64,000 nt of DNA from Diploscapter coronatus (GCA_964036155.1 OZ038423.1:9563249-9627248); one strand, 5' to 3'; positions 1 through 13,058 are shown, counted from the stretch's first letter. A program made the numbers and translations. The notes: generated from the sequence alone by a model not told the origin.

Positions 1-3000
1 GTTTGCAAATGATATGATGTAAGTATACAGAGATCATTGAAAGTGTTTTCGGAGAAAGTAAGGAATTCCGGAATTTAAATGGAGACCACTTAGTCAAGAT
101 CAAGAAATGATGACTCAGAGTTAAAAAGTGATGTTCACGATTATCACTTCTTTGTTCGTGTCCAAAGTAGTAAACTACGTCGAATTTGATTTCTCTTCGA
201 ACTTACTTCTCTAAAAATTTGCTGAAAAGTATAATTTTAGTGAAAAACTGAAGACAACTTGAAGCTTAGCGGTAAAAGTTATCATTGACTCTAATGCATA
301 AAAATTCTCAGACCATCTGAAACCCTAGCTAAACATTCCTGAAATCCTACATGTGGGTTGAAGCCCTAGAACCGCGGAAAAATCTCGACACTTTTCCGAG
401 TTTTTATGGAATTTTCGTAAAATCCTGTCAAAATTCGTGGTTGAATATCGTAAGTGATCGAGGGTTAATCTTATGTGGGTAAAGATTGGTAAAAGAATGA
501 TGGAAAATGACAAAATCATATAACCAGGCTTCCAAGAAGTGAAGCCCTAAAATATTATCGCATTCAGAAGAATGGACAGAGAATAGTGCCTAATTGTAAG
601 ATATTATGGATTCAGTTTTTGTAAGGTCCAGTCTAATGTCGAATCCACAACACATAAATGATCCTAGTATTAATCCCTCATAGGGTACTTGGAATTAGGG
701 ATGAGATTTTAGCCCCATTCAGAATCGGGTAGGAAGGATTATCACCTAAAGCGTGATCACCACGCTTTTCAGATTTTGCATTTTTGGAAATCCGTTTCTA
801 GAAAATTTCAAATTTAGAGATTACTCCATCTTTTGCATTGGAATCCATCACTTTTGTAGAAATATTTAGTTGAAATTTGAAAATGTGAATGAAAAATTGT
901 GAACAATTCTTCTAGAGTAAAAGTCAAATAAGTTATTTCGAAATTTTTCCGAAGTCTCGAATTTTCTTTCAATTTTCTCTAGTGTAACCCAATTCAAGAA
1001 CGTACTCTATATATAAATAAGGATATTGGCGGAATTGGTATATGACCGAGTGATGTATGAGGAAGGGTCTATTTGAAAGTGATGCGAATGTCTGTCTCTT
1101 CAGCGAACAGTACTATTTTTCAAGCGTCACGTGTCGCGTCGCGGCCTCTTCTTTACCAGATTATGACGAATTGGCATCCCTTTTCACATATAAAAATTCG
1201 AATTTTCGGCCCAATCTAATTATAGTCTGCGAAAAATTCACCAAAAATCCCATAAATTTGATTCGTTTTGCATCTGAATTGCATTCCCTGAAATAGCGTT
1301 GTCGTCGGATCGAAAAATTATGGACCCTTCGCCAAGATGAGAAATTTCCCGAATTTTTTGTCATTTTTCTGGATAAAACGATGTGATTCAAAATAAAAGA
1401 TCGAATACCATCTAAAATAGCATAATTATTAGCTAAGATGATGTCATTTCAGAAATTGTGGTAATTTTCGTGAAATATTATTAGAAATTATTCTTTAGAT
1501 TTTTGGAAGAGTAAAAATCGCAGAATTAATGGTCGAAATTCTAATTCCATGCATGTTTGATGAACGAGCGAAAGATTGGGCCTGAATAATGGCGAAGCTC
1601 AAATTCGAATCAACCGTGAAACAGCCGCAACAGAAAATAAGCTGTTTGTCATAAATTACGGGAAAAATGCGCAGTCAGTCGCATTGTGTAGTCATAGTAA
1701 TTGGAGAAAAATATTAGTGGTAAAATTCTAGCATTTTTCTGCTCCATAATTCACACGATAGGAAAGATTTTTCTCTGGTGCGTCTAATTCGCGCTCATGA
1801 ATATCAAATACGACGAAAATGACGGGGAAAATAAAAATACGCTCTCTCGAAATTCGACGAACCGAGTTTTCGGAAATTCTACACTAGAAGCCAAGTAAAT
1901 TACGAAATACAAGGGGAATTTTAGATGGTAGAAGAAATCGAAAATAAAAGGTAGAATCGAGAGACCGAATACAGATGAAAAAGCAATTTAGAGAAGTCAC
2001 ATTAGAAGCAATTAGGTGAAGAGTAGGAAATAGTGAGGGGGGAATGAGAGGGAAGAGAAACAGGAAGAGTCATGAATGAAAAGCGGGATGCGCCAGGAAT
2101 GGCACAGGCAAAAGCTGAGCTATTTTTAGGCCCAGAAACAGAAAATACCTGCCGACTTTTAGATTATGTAAATAGGTGAGGTTTATACTCGATTTTTCAG
2201 AAATTATACAAATTTTTAAATATATGCTCATTTAAGATCCATATCGACAATCTGAATCGCAGAATCCTCGAGAATTGGTTCATCATTTTAAAATTTGTAT
2301 CATAAAAATCTAAATAATTAACATAAATGATGAGGATTTATAAAATTCGCATATGATTTGGCCTAACATGGCCACTTTAAATCATTAATACATTTATTTG
2401 AAAAAGCAAATGATAATAATAGTATTCGATTTGAAAATATGTGCATTCAACCTGAAAATTTGCGAATAGACACCCTCACACGCTCAAAAGCTTTTATTTT
2501 AGACTATTTTTGGAAAAGATAAAATCTATTTTAGAACGCACAAAATGATATTTTATCAATAGAACTTTAAATGTAGCCAGAATGTAGCCAAAATGGTACT
2601 TGTCCCGAGATAGCCTACTTTTAAATACCTGCATATGGGTTGGAGAAAGAAGTTGCAAGCTCGTTTATAGAAATGATGAAAATTATATCGTTTCTATGGT
2701 GTAGGTATAATCCACTTTTAGGGAATAATGTTTTGTAAGCTAAACCTTCGGAAGATGATTATTTGTGTATCTAGGCGAAGAAAAACTTCAGGAAATATAA
2801 ATTTAAATCGCTAAACGAATATTTTATGGATAATCGCATAAAATTTCTTGCAGAATGATAAAACTTATTCATAAGCTTCAATGTTGATGGAGGGCTATTC
2901 TAAGCCATTTAGAAAATTAAATCAGCTTCAAAATTCAAATTCACAGGTTTACAAATTTGTCTGAAATGAAGTTTTTCAACGTCTCGCTACAATACTCACA

Positions 3001-4750
3001 CCCCCTTACCCTAGAATTCAGAATGATTCAGATAAGTTTAAAATTATCGCATATCATATGTTTCAATAAAATGTAAATATTGATGGGTTTTTTATGATTT
3101 TGAAATTCTATGATCGTTATTACGTCAGTAAATAAAATAAAAACCTAATTCTTACGAAATTTACTTGTGACCCAGATTAAGCATAATTTGTTTTTTTTTC
3201 GTAAAACGTCGAATTTTAAAATAACTCAGCTGAATATTCGAGTGTCTGAGAATAAAATTGGTTACTGTACTAAATTTTTTACACCGTTTGACCCTTATTG
3301 AAGAATCTATAGTAAAACTATCTGAAATAATTTTCCCCTAAATTCCAATATGAAGTCAACTCACAATATCCCTATATAAAACAAGGAAAGATATCGTAAA
3401 CATCGAATTCGAAATTAATTGAGCTGAATTTTGAAGAGTCAGCTGAATTTTCGAGAACCCTTGAACCCGGTTGATCTGTGCTTTGGATATACGAATTGTC
3501 TGCCCTCGAATTTGAATGAAATGCGGAAAAATAGCTGCCGTTAAGAGTCGTAGAGCCGTACTGCTTTACATTAGGTAGTGAGCGGGGGATAAATAAAATT
3601 CAATAATGACCCTGGGTATGTGAGGAAGAAGAAGAAGGAAGTGAAAGGTAAAGGTCGTTTTTATTCCTAGAGATTTTTTCCTGGACAAGCTGGCGTGAGG
3701 ATATAATTCTATCCCAACTATAGTAGATTTTATGATCTCGAGCTTTTCTAAATTTTAGTTAAACTAATGCCTTAACGCAAAAATGAATTATTTGGACCGC
3801 CAATCTTATTTTGAACCTATAGTTTGAAAATGCTATTGTGTGTACTAATTGAAGTGGTATGATCTAATTCGAAATTCTGGCTGCGAGGTGTCTCGACACT
3901 TGAAAATGTGATACATTGTTTCCCCACGCTCTAAAAGCCAAATATCACGTTTTGTTATTCGACTATAGTCGATGTGCATCCATTACATTACACGAGTGAG
4001 GGGTATAAAATATTAGCCTCGCCAGTTTTTCTCATCAAATAAAATGCGAACCTCCGTCGTTGTGAATGAATATGTATTGGGGCACGAGAAAGATATGTTA
4101 TGAATGAATGAATGAAATATCGTGAAAATTGAGATATCGAAAGGAAACGTGGAATTAAGGAAAATAGTGCTGAAACAAGTGTGGAGCAAGCTGAAATAGG
4201 CACAAGAAACCTCGAGAGATAACCTAGGCGAACCCGAGCTCCTTAAAGCGTAATTGAGTAATTTGAGCCAGGCAAAAAGAGTCGGGCAAAGAAGCGAAAA
4301 AGCCAATGAAATAGTAGGTAAAATCGAGAGAAACGCGAAATTTGCTCCTCGAATGAAATGCAAATGCGAATGCGAATGCAACGAAATGGGATAAAACATG
4401 TGAGAAATTACCGACCGGCCGACGATAAAATTCACGTAACGCGACTCGTGAAAATTTCATGAACAAAACCGCAAACTTTCTAGCAGACAGCTAAAAACTG
4501 CAACACTTTTCCCTGATAATTTGAAGGAAAATAAGGAAATCCAAAAACCATCCGAGCGCAAGCAAATTGATAAAAACGAGGATTACACAAACGATTTAAG
4601 ATCAAACTTCGGGATTAAGGACTATATAAAAGAAAAAATATCTACAATCGAGAATACATCAAAATATTTATCTGAATTGAGCATCGTTTTATAATCTGGG
4701 GAAAATACGTGGATATTCTAAATCGTCAGAAAGTAATATATCCAAGAATA
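1..4750. other. Gene-poor AT-rich stretch, no supported gene
   Basis: No chain of exons with matching splice sites and a recognisable protein was found on either strand. The first 18 bases are followed at once by a strong donor-like GTAAGTAT, so the window could open inside a plus-strand exon, but nothing downstream continues it. There is a TATA-like run near 1009-1020. A purine-rich stretch with GAAT and AATGCR short tandem units lies at about 4080-4400. Long minus-strand frames there (about 3990-4470) are low-complexity products of that purine bias. Seen directly; absence of genes is a limit of reading by eye. Confidence 0.5.
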
Positions 4751-4775
4751 GATTATAAATTTGTAAAGTACTTAC

Positions 4776-4896
4776 AGTAGCATCAGAGTCGGTATTTCGT
4801 CGCTGCGTTCGGAAAAATCCAGAATCATCTAAGGGCAGAACGGGAGAAGGACCGGTATCAATTGAAGGGTGTCTTACAGTTAATCTCGGTAGCTGG
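4776..4896 (-). CDS. Candidate internal exon of unrecognised gene
   Basis: A 121-base minus-strand segment is bounded by an ATTTTAG acceptor (just above 4896) and a strong GTAAGT donor (just below 4776). One frame is open throughout and reads like a polar, phosphosite-rich tail (QLPRLTVRHPSIDTG then a stretch ending RRNTDSDAT). It needs two bases from an upstream exon and ends in phase 0. A possible next exon begins after a TTTTTAG acceptor near 4491. It lies 3' of the two candidate exons at 5188-5686 and could be an alternative 3' part of the same gene. No family is recognised. The exon call rests on splice signals plus an open frame only. Confidence 0.35.
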
Positions 4897-5187
4897 CTAA
4901 AATAGATTCGTTTTAGTTTTCTTTTTCCAAAATACGAAATTTCAACGTTTTTCAGAGGTTATTTAGCGAATTTTTGAAACATCCATAATTTTTTCAAAGA
5001 AAAGTTTCATGTTCCTAAAATGTCCCTAGATTGATCTTATTTCTGAGAAACTTACAATTGGTTGTTATTATTGTTGTTGTGGTTTCTTTTTGTGCTACCT
5101 CTCGTGCTCCCGAAAAATGTCCGATGTTTGAAAAGGCGCCATTCTCGTTTGCGGACTGATCTGAAGGATTTTTCGTAAACTTGAACA

Positions 5188-5686
5188 TTATTTCGAAAGC
5201 AACCTGCTCGCGAATCCGGATTTCTTAGGCTTAGGAGCGGAAGGAGGTGGTACTGAACGTTCCGATGAAGGCGATACAGAACCAGATCTTTCACCATCTG
5301 AAAATGATATTTTTCTTGATATTTCATTTTTATGATGGCTTTGGAATCTAATGGCATTGGTGGAAGAAGAAAATCATACAGCTAGATTAAGTTGAAAAGT
5401 AAAAAAAAAAACTAAATCAAATATAAATTCATGTATATTCTAAAACGATCAGCTCAATTGTAAAAAGAATAAAGTCGTAGTTTAACGAGTTCGATGATCT
5501 TCATGAAGCATACCATTTTTACTGTGCTGCCTCAACAATCTGGCAAATCCACTAGTCTTCCTCGACGACGTTGGAGTTGTGGCTGAAGTTGAGGATCCAA
5601 ACCCAGGAGAACTCGTAGTTGGATTATCCTCTTTGTTGATGATTGACGGTGCGATCACTTTCGAATAATTCATTCGAATTTGGCAC
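5188..5686 (-). CDS. Candidate C-terminal exons with repeated SGFA(S)RLL motif
   Basis: Two minus-strand exons join in frame. The first runs 5686-5514, with a GTTTAG acceptor and a G|GTATGC donor. The second starts at 5297 after TTTTCAG and reaches a stop at 5188. The first ends in a Ser/Thr/Pro-rich linker and SRKTSGFARLLRQHSKN. The second carries SPSSERSVPPPSAPKPKK and then SGFASRLLSK before the stop. If the first exon is not spliced, it has its own stop at 5482. Two adjacent exons therefore offer related C-terminal motifs. The 5' part of the gene was not found between 5.7 and 14 kb. A GTAAGT donor at 5056 suggests that transcription may continue. The family is unknown. Confidence 0.4.
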
Positions 5687-5689
5687 CTA

Positions 5690-8600
5690 AACTTGTTTCT
5701 TTTTAATGAGTACGGTATTTTTCGTAAACATCCGAACAAGTTTCATTGATATGTGCATAATGACAGGTGTAGACTACGATAAACAGTTTTAGGATCAGAA
5801 AGGAAATTCTCAGAAGCAATTTAATGAGTTAATGAATTCCGGTATGAGTAGTCAAAGTGCTGAAAATATGATTTCGAATAAGAGCAAAAAATTAGATAAA
5901 CTCCTGTATCCGATACAGATGATTAATGGTAATGGAATGAAGATAAACCCTTTTCAAAATATTCTTATATGATCATAACTTGAGTGAAGATCAAAATACG
6001 TAATGAATCTAAAATCATTCTGGTGTGAAAAATAAGCTAAGAAAATGGGATTTCAAACTAGGCTTATGACCGCTCCTTATATAGCGAAACTAAGATCAAA
6101 ATGGTCGTATTCATCGACCTTTGTCTCGGAGAATTCGGACGCAGTAAGAGGTTAAAAGAAAAGGGAGAGTAATTTCGAAATTCCATATATAGAAAAGTTC
6201 AATTATATACCGGCTACATATTGTGCATTCTTATGGAAAATATCTCTATTGTGATGGAATTTTTGCTGCTGCCTCAAGTTTCAGTTATTTCATTCATAAA
6301 TAACTAGCTGATGAGGCGGGGGGTGGATAACAAATTCATTGTCCAGAAAATATGTCCAAGATATGCTTTTCCGGAAAATATACACTTCCATGGAGATAGA
6401 TGAGTCAACGCATAAAAAATTTAGGACTTCTTGATTCATAATTTCATCTAGCGTTTTTACAGTACGGTGTACGGTTTTTCCGCACCACTAACAACCACGA
6501 TTTTGTCATGGACTTTTAATTTTAAAGAAAGAACTAATAATGACTTCACATTCAACTTGAATTATTTTTTTAATTGGTAGCAAGAATCAAATTTGAAGTT
6601 AAAAATTACCTAAAGGGTGAAGTTGAAAAGTTGTGAAAAAATTTGAGTCCAAGTTCCCGGACCTCCGTTCACTTTTTAGTGCTTCATAAAATTATTTTAG
6701 TCCCCTACATGTTCTGAGAATATTCCTAACCAAAACACAATATGATCGTAAACGTCAAAGAACCGAGAAAAACGGCACACCTCGAGTAATTAAAAACCAC
6801 ATTTTAGACGATCGGTAGAAAAAACCTGCAATACAGTAAGAATATGAAGGTGGCTTGTAAAATTTAGGACATGTGATTTGATCAAATTCGCATTCTCGAA
6901 CGTCATGGCAAAAATTCAAAATAGAAAAATAAGCAATGAAGCAGCTGAAAAATAATCTAATGGAAAAATTGGGAGGCAATTAGTTTCGTTTCATACACTT
7001 GGTGAATTTACTGAATGAAAATGGTACTTGTGTGAGGGCGTAATGGGAGTGATGTGTTGTTAGGCAGAGCTGAAGGCAGGAGCTATAATTCAGGGGTCTA
7101 ACATTTTCGATGAAAATTCCAGGGAACTAGAAATGTCGGAGAAAAATGATGCGCACTACCATAAATCAGGTTTATTGGTCCCGACATCTAGACGTAAATA
7201 TCATCCTGTTTTCCTCTCATGCCATGTCGTATCCTTGCAAAATCTATTGAGACAAGAAAAATGTCCGTTTTTATATAGATCGTTACAATACAGAACACAA
7301 AAAATTTCATGTGTTTGACAAGCTTTTGGAGCCAATTCAAAATCAAAATGTGCTGTATGAAAGTGCAACTTTTGCTAAATAATGAACCTGACAAATCATT
7401 TGCACTAATCTTCGAATAGAATAAATGTCGAAACCTCTAGGATCAAGAAAAAGGGCAAAAAATAAAGAAAATGTGGACCAAATATTGCAGAATATTGATA
7501 GACAGGGAGAGGTGAATAGAAAATGGCTAATTATCATAGAGTTTTTGAGAAAAACGCGTGCATAATAATTCGCACCGTTCAGAAATTTTTATTCCTAACA
7601 TTTTCATTTTTAGTCAAAATTTGCAAGAAATAATCGATCATTATGCTAACTAGCCTCTAGAAATATCCTCTATTTCTGACCCAGAAATGAGGTGAGTAGT
7701 TTTAGAAGTACTTGTAATTTATGATTATCGCGATCCTCAAGTTCCCAGGAATTAGTTGGGGCTAATTAGGAATAAATTAGGAAAATTCTGAAAAAAGCAA
7801 GGGATTCTGCTCTCGAGAAGTGGTCACAAGAATTCGAAAAAAAATGCAAGAACTGAGTTGAAGAGAAATTACCATTTTTACCCCGAAGAATACGAATTAA
7901 GCAGGAAAATTTGGGCCAAGACGGCGTGTTTCATTCAAAATTCTCATCTGTCGACACAAATATGACCGGACAGGGGAGTTTTTTTAGGAATTGAATGAAT
8001 TTTTGTCTGCTACTCTAGAAAAGCCGAGAATAATTGTAACACGGAAAAAGCTCATAAAATATCAATTGTTTAGTTTGATTTGGTAAACATTTGGAAGTTA
8101 ACGTCAAACTTTTAAAGAGAATATGATTTCAACAATACCAAGATAAAACCTTGATAAATCTTGCATAATTTCAGAATAATGGCATGAAAAAGGTAAAAAT
8201 TGATAAGATTTTATTATCAGATATGAGAAAATGATTTTTAAGGTAAATAGGAATTTAGATTTCAAAAATGAATGAAAATGGCTCATAGATGCATAATCAT
8301 TCATTCATTACGCACATTTTTGATCAAGTAAGCGAAATAAGCGACGTGTCAAATTCAGATATATGAAGAAGATAAAGATACTTGAACTCAATAAATATAA
8401 GTATAATGAACACGATGTGAGCTAAAATCAATGTGATCAAAGTTTTTGAATAATAACAATTAATACTATTTTCTGAATGAAGTACAGCTTTCTTTTAAAT
8501 TCGATATACAAAATTATCAGAAATTTCTCCTACGTTCTAGCCAGTTTTTCATTCTAACTTCTGATCTTTGAAAATTCTAAAAAAATCGCTGAATGAAATA

Positions 8601-9540
8601 CGGAATTCACTCAAGTAGCGTTTGTGCCGTCACTACGGCTTCTCACTCGGAGTGAAATTTTGAATTTCATCGAGGATTTTGCCTGGCCGAGGCGAATTTG
8701 CAGTAGTGCACTTTTCGAGCTCCGAGGCAGGTGGAAATTCGAGCCGCCCTAGGACTGACTAGGGCCCCGACAAGAGTTGACATTTTCGAGCCCCATTCGA
8801 ATATTCGAATATGCCATTTACGCTCCTCCATTTGGTTAGGTTACAGCAAAGGTAGCCAAGAGAAAGTAAAACAAATGGGCAATTAGCGAAAGCGAGAAAA
8901 TGCCAACAATTTTGATTCATCATTCACAAAACACCATTCGACAAATTATTTTTGAAGGCTCTGGGAAATTTTAGAGCTCGAAAAGAATGTCATTTTATGT
9001 AAAGAACAAAGATTCGAATGAAAAAGTAGTGGAATCATATGAAAAAGAGTTCCACAATTATATTAAAAGGTGGAGACATTTCAAAGGGGGATAAAAATTT
9101 AAAACACGGCTAAACCAGTCAAATAAGCATTGTTTCAGCATCACATTGGTCATCATTCTCATTCGTTAGGTGAAACATTCAAATAGCATCATGTAATGCC
9201 AATAAAGATGTAAAAAATGCGCGCTAATTTCATGATGTACGTGAAAAAGGTTATGAATTATTAATAGCGTGGGATAATCTAAAATAAGGCTTGGACTTGT
9301 GTATCACAGATTGGACTACACATAGGGGGGATTCATTTGCATAATTACATGATTTTCGCGATTAGAAATGATATTATGATGAGTTTTGAGTGGGGTGATT
9401 TTATATGGAATGCGATCGGGAAAAGGAAGAATGTGGTGTTTAGTTGAAGGTAATTTGCATAAATGAGAAAAATATTGGATTGGTTTTAAATTTTAATTCA
9501 ATTTAAAATACTCTGATTGATCTGATAAATTTAACATATA
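5690..9540. other. Intergenic or long-intron sequence, no supported gene
   Basis: No exon chain could be built. A GC-richer island at about 8610-8790 has open frames of roughly 40 codons on both strands and contains a perfect 7-bp stem GCCCTAG/CTAGGGC with a 6-base loop (8746-8765). Short frames near 6450-6510 are open on both strands but lack paired splice partners. If the candidate exons at 4.8-5.7 kb are real, their upstream exons should lie in or beyond this stretch. Confidence 0.45.
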
Positions 9541-9542
9541 CT

Positions 9543-9843
9543 TTTTCACCCAAATCTGGCCCTGGCTCTCATTTTTCTGCCTTCGCATTCGCCCTCTCAC
9601 TTTAAACCGTTCTCCCACTTCTCCTTCCCCTGAAGCATCTGGCTTTAGATGGCGAGCCGAGTACAGTGACTGTAACGGCAGTTATAGTACGTTGAATGCG
9701 AGGAGATCAACCGACGACGGTTTCAACTCTCCATTAGGAGGAGAATTTTTGGCATAATTTGTTTCTAAAGTTTAGAGAGCGTCTGAAAGTGAGAGAGTAA
9801 AAATAACGAGAAAATGAGAGCCAGGGTCAGATTTGGGTGAAAA
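9543..9843. mobile_element. MITE-like element with ~36-bp terminal inverted repeats
   Basis: The left end begins TTTTCACCCAAATCTG and the right end is its reverse complement. The match extends about 36 bases through CCCTGGCTCTCATTTT with a single mismatch. The roughly 300-base interior is more GC-rich than its surroundings and has no coding frame of note. A clear target-site duplication could not be defined at the borders. This is what a non-autonomous DNA transposon (MITE) would look like. A fold-back regulatory element is the alternative. The inverted repeat is seen directly; the class is inferred. Confidence 0.7.
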
Positions 9844-12800
9844 GCAGAGTGTTGTGGGATGGTTTAAATTCAAAGTAATATCATTCTGAATTGTATTATT
9901 TTAATTTAGATATTAATAAAAATTTTGAGAAAGTGCATTATAACAAAACAGACTATTTTCGTGTAAGAATTAGTGACCATTGGATACGAGATATGACAAT
10001 TGCGATTTTTCGAGATTTCTAATCCGACCGACAAGAAATAAGATCGGAATCTTGAACAACATTTCTGCAGTTAGCATTCGAGTAAAATCGCATGCATAAA
10101 ATATGAGCGCTAAGGAGGGGAATAAATACTTTTTTGCTGCACATATCGCCCCGTCGCCGAGAGACATGAATGAAATTTCTAACGATTAAATAGAAGGAGG
10201 CTGACATTCTGAAGATCGTTATTAGGAATGAAGTTAAAAAATTTTCAATTACTTTATATATATATATATATATATATTTTAAATATAATAGATAATTTTC
10301 AGATAGTATTTATTTGATATTTTGAATGAGAAGCGATTTTTAATCATTTTTGAATGAACCCAGAAGAAAATTAGATGTTTCATTGTGATTCCCAATTTAG
10401 TGGATTCAATAAATTCAGCCAAATCGATAAGCTTTATTTCAAAAGTATGAGTGGATAGAAAATTCTTATGAATGAATATAATAGTATTTCCCCGTAGTAG
10501 AAATTCCGATAATGCACTAATAATTGCTCGACACGTCAAGTAATTTCAGGCTCAACTATCGCGCCTCCATTTTATAGTTAGCCCAAAACTTTCTGGTTTA
10601 TTTCATAATTTCCTAAAAATGTGTATTTTCATAATGAATATTTTATAGGAGTCGAATTTAAGTTCATATAAAAATTGCAATTTATTCAATGTCCTACGTG
10701 CTAGGTATTAATATCAAATATGTGTAATGAATTTGAAATGTAAGCAAAATTTTGGAAAGGTGGCTAGATTAAGGGGGTTCAAATGCGATATTTGTTTGAA
10801 CATTAGAAAAATCTTGGATCATACGATGAAGGATAATGGTTTAAGTCTAGCCGAGATAATTTGCAAAGCCTATGCGATACAAATAAGGTTTATCATATTT
10901 CACGACTAAACAGGTGATAAGTCACTAAGACGCTAAAATTGTGAATTTCACGAAATCGAGTGGGGGCTTAAAGCAGTTTCAAGACTTTCGGTTGGCTATT
11001 TTCAGCTAAATTAAAAAAAAAAAAAAACGAATTCTAGAGAGAATATGATTTGGCTAGAGTTTCAAAAACTGGTTTTAAAAATGCAAATTTTCAGGGAAAT
11101 AGTTTTTTAGAGATTATAAAATTGAAGAGTGAAAGAATCATGTTTGAGACAATGAACTAAATCTCTGTTCAGGTTTTTTTTTCTTATAGATATTCACATT
11201 TTTAGCCCCTAAAAATCGGTTAATCCCTTTTGTCAAGCCATGAAACTGTCCGATAGCTAAAGAGATTAAGACGGATAATCGAGAATTTGCAACTTTTCGA
11301 AAACCTTTTCTACGTCGAAGTTTGACATTTCTTTCGGATGATTCAGAATTTGCGTCAATTTAAGCCAATTATGGAAATCGAATAATGCAGCTTAATGCTG
11401 GTTTGAGCAAATTGTAATCTTCTTTTGAGATAAAGAATTGATGATTATTCATTTTTCGAATTTTTTGTCATGATAGACTTTGTATCAAGGATGGTTTGGT
11501 GGTCTCGGTATCTTATCATCAGAAATGAAATAGAGTTCAAATATCAGCTTGCCCCCCACACGGCGATAAGCGAAGGTTGGATTTCAAATTTGAGTCTGGA
11601 TTTACCTAAATCTGCTAAAGACATTGTTCTGTGTTCAGAATTTTGTCTCATTCCAGCTTATGATAAATAGAAAAATGTCAAAGTGTTCCGAAATGCTCTC
11701 GAAAGATAAAAACAATTCGTAGCAATTTTATCTTTTTAAACCGAAGTTCTCCAAGAAAACAAGCTCGTTCGTCAAAAATGACGAATCCGAACTCAGAAGT
11801 TAACGGTTTCTTGTGATATGGCAAAAATGACAAGCAAAGACAAGAAAGTGAAGAGGAGAACATTTGCTATGCATGGAAATGAGATGGAAAATGAGTGAAT
11901 GAAAGTTAGAGACCATTGAAATGGAGCGAATAAAAGGTGCAAAAATGGAATATCATTGGAGTTGAGAAGAATTGGATAATCAGAAAAGATCACAAAATTA
12001 AAGACAATTGAATGCTATAGATCAAAAGATGGAACAGTTGAAAAGTCCGATATCTTTGGAGAAAATAAAAAGATCATGGGAAAATGGAAATAGGATCCTC
12101 TGAGGTGGTTTCATTGGTTTCAGCATCAAGAAAAATCGAGTAAACGTCTCCTCGTTTGTTGCTCTTTGGTATCAGGAGTGCGTTTTCTTAATTTTCATCA
12201 TTTCTAAATTTTCCTCTTTTCCCATTGATCTTTATTTTATTTTATTTTCTCATTTCTTTTCCCAATAATATTCCTCTTTTTCTACCTCTTTTCCATCTCT
12301 GTTTCACTGTTAATCCACGCTATCTCTATTTCTAATTATCTCCTACTCTCATTCGCATTCTCATTGCCAGGTTAGGTTGATGAACTCGTCGCGGAAGGCA
12401 GTCTGATGCCCATAAAAATGCAAAGCCGCAACGTTGGATTGTTTCCATCCTTGAATCGCTATAATTACATTATTTCTATATGTTCTATTTTTCTACCTTT
12501 TAGCCTCTAAAATTTACCTTATCTCTTGGTTTATTATTTTTCCTTTTCTCTTTGAATATAATTATTTTTTTTATCTTTCATTATCTCATTGAACATTCTC
12601 TCTAAAAGTTTTTTTTCTCACCCTGAAATCTGCATGATCACTAAACTTCTCCCGAGTTCTTTGAACCCCTTTATGGGGGTGTTTTGTTCAGAAAGAGAAT
12701 GGATAAAACCCAACTTGCATAAAAATATTTCAGTCGGCTTTTGAGATCTATGCTCTATAGTTTGATGAGAGAGCATTGACGAATTTCGAGGATTTTCGTG

Positions 12801-13055
12801 ACACAAATCATCCCGTCAAAATACACCCATCCAATGACCACTAAACTCAGGACGAAACGCCATAAAACCGTAATAAAATGAGCAGGAAGAAAATACTCGA
12901 CTTGATTAGAATTTGCTGTTTTCTACTGCAAAATACGATATACATTGTGTCAGAAAGAAAAATGAAACTATGAAATTAGGATTTATCAGGTCAAACTATA
13001 GCATGCTAGGATGAACACTCGTAATTTTCTCTAGGATTAAATGAATTTTGATTGT
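9844..13055. other. Gene-poor stretch with TA microsatellite and purine/pyrimidine tracts
   Basis: No gene is supported. A (TA)n microsatellite of about 24 bases lies near 10254-10277. A purine-biased stretch on the plus strand (about 11815-12060) is followed by a pyrimidine-biased stretch (about 12185-12360). Directly after comes a GC-richer island (12361-12445) whose minus strand has an open frame of 26 codons (ends ...RDEFINLTWQ, stop at 12361-12363) and whose plus strand is also open. No splice partner identifies it as an exon. Confidence 0.45.
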
Positions 13056-13058
13056 TAA

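Noticed and set aside
1057..1296. 79-codon plus-strand frame downstream of a TATA-like run
   Set aside because: The overlapping opposite frame is just as long, codon use is AT-driven and no protein family is suggested; the TATA-like sequence alone is weak.
4013..4435. 140-codon minus-strand frame
   Set aside because: Low-complexity Ser/Phe/His composition produced by a purine-rich plus strand; overlapped by equally long frames; no splice signals or family motif.
6450..6510. Short open frames on both strands near 6.5 kb
   Set aside because: Both strands look equally protein-like and neither has a matching splice partner.
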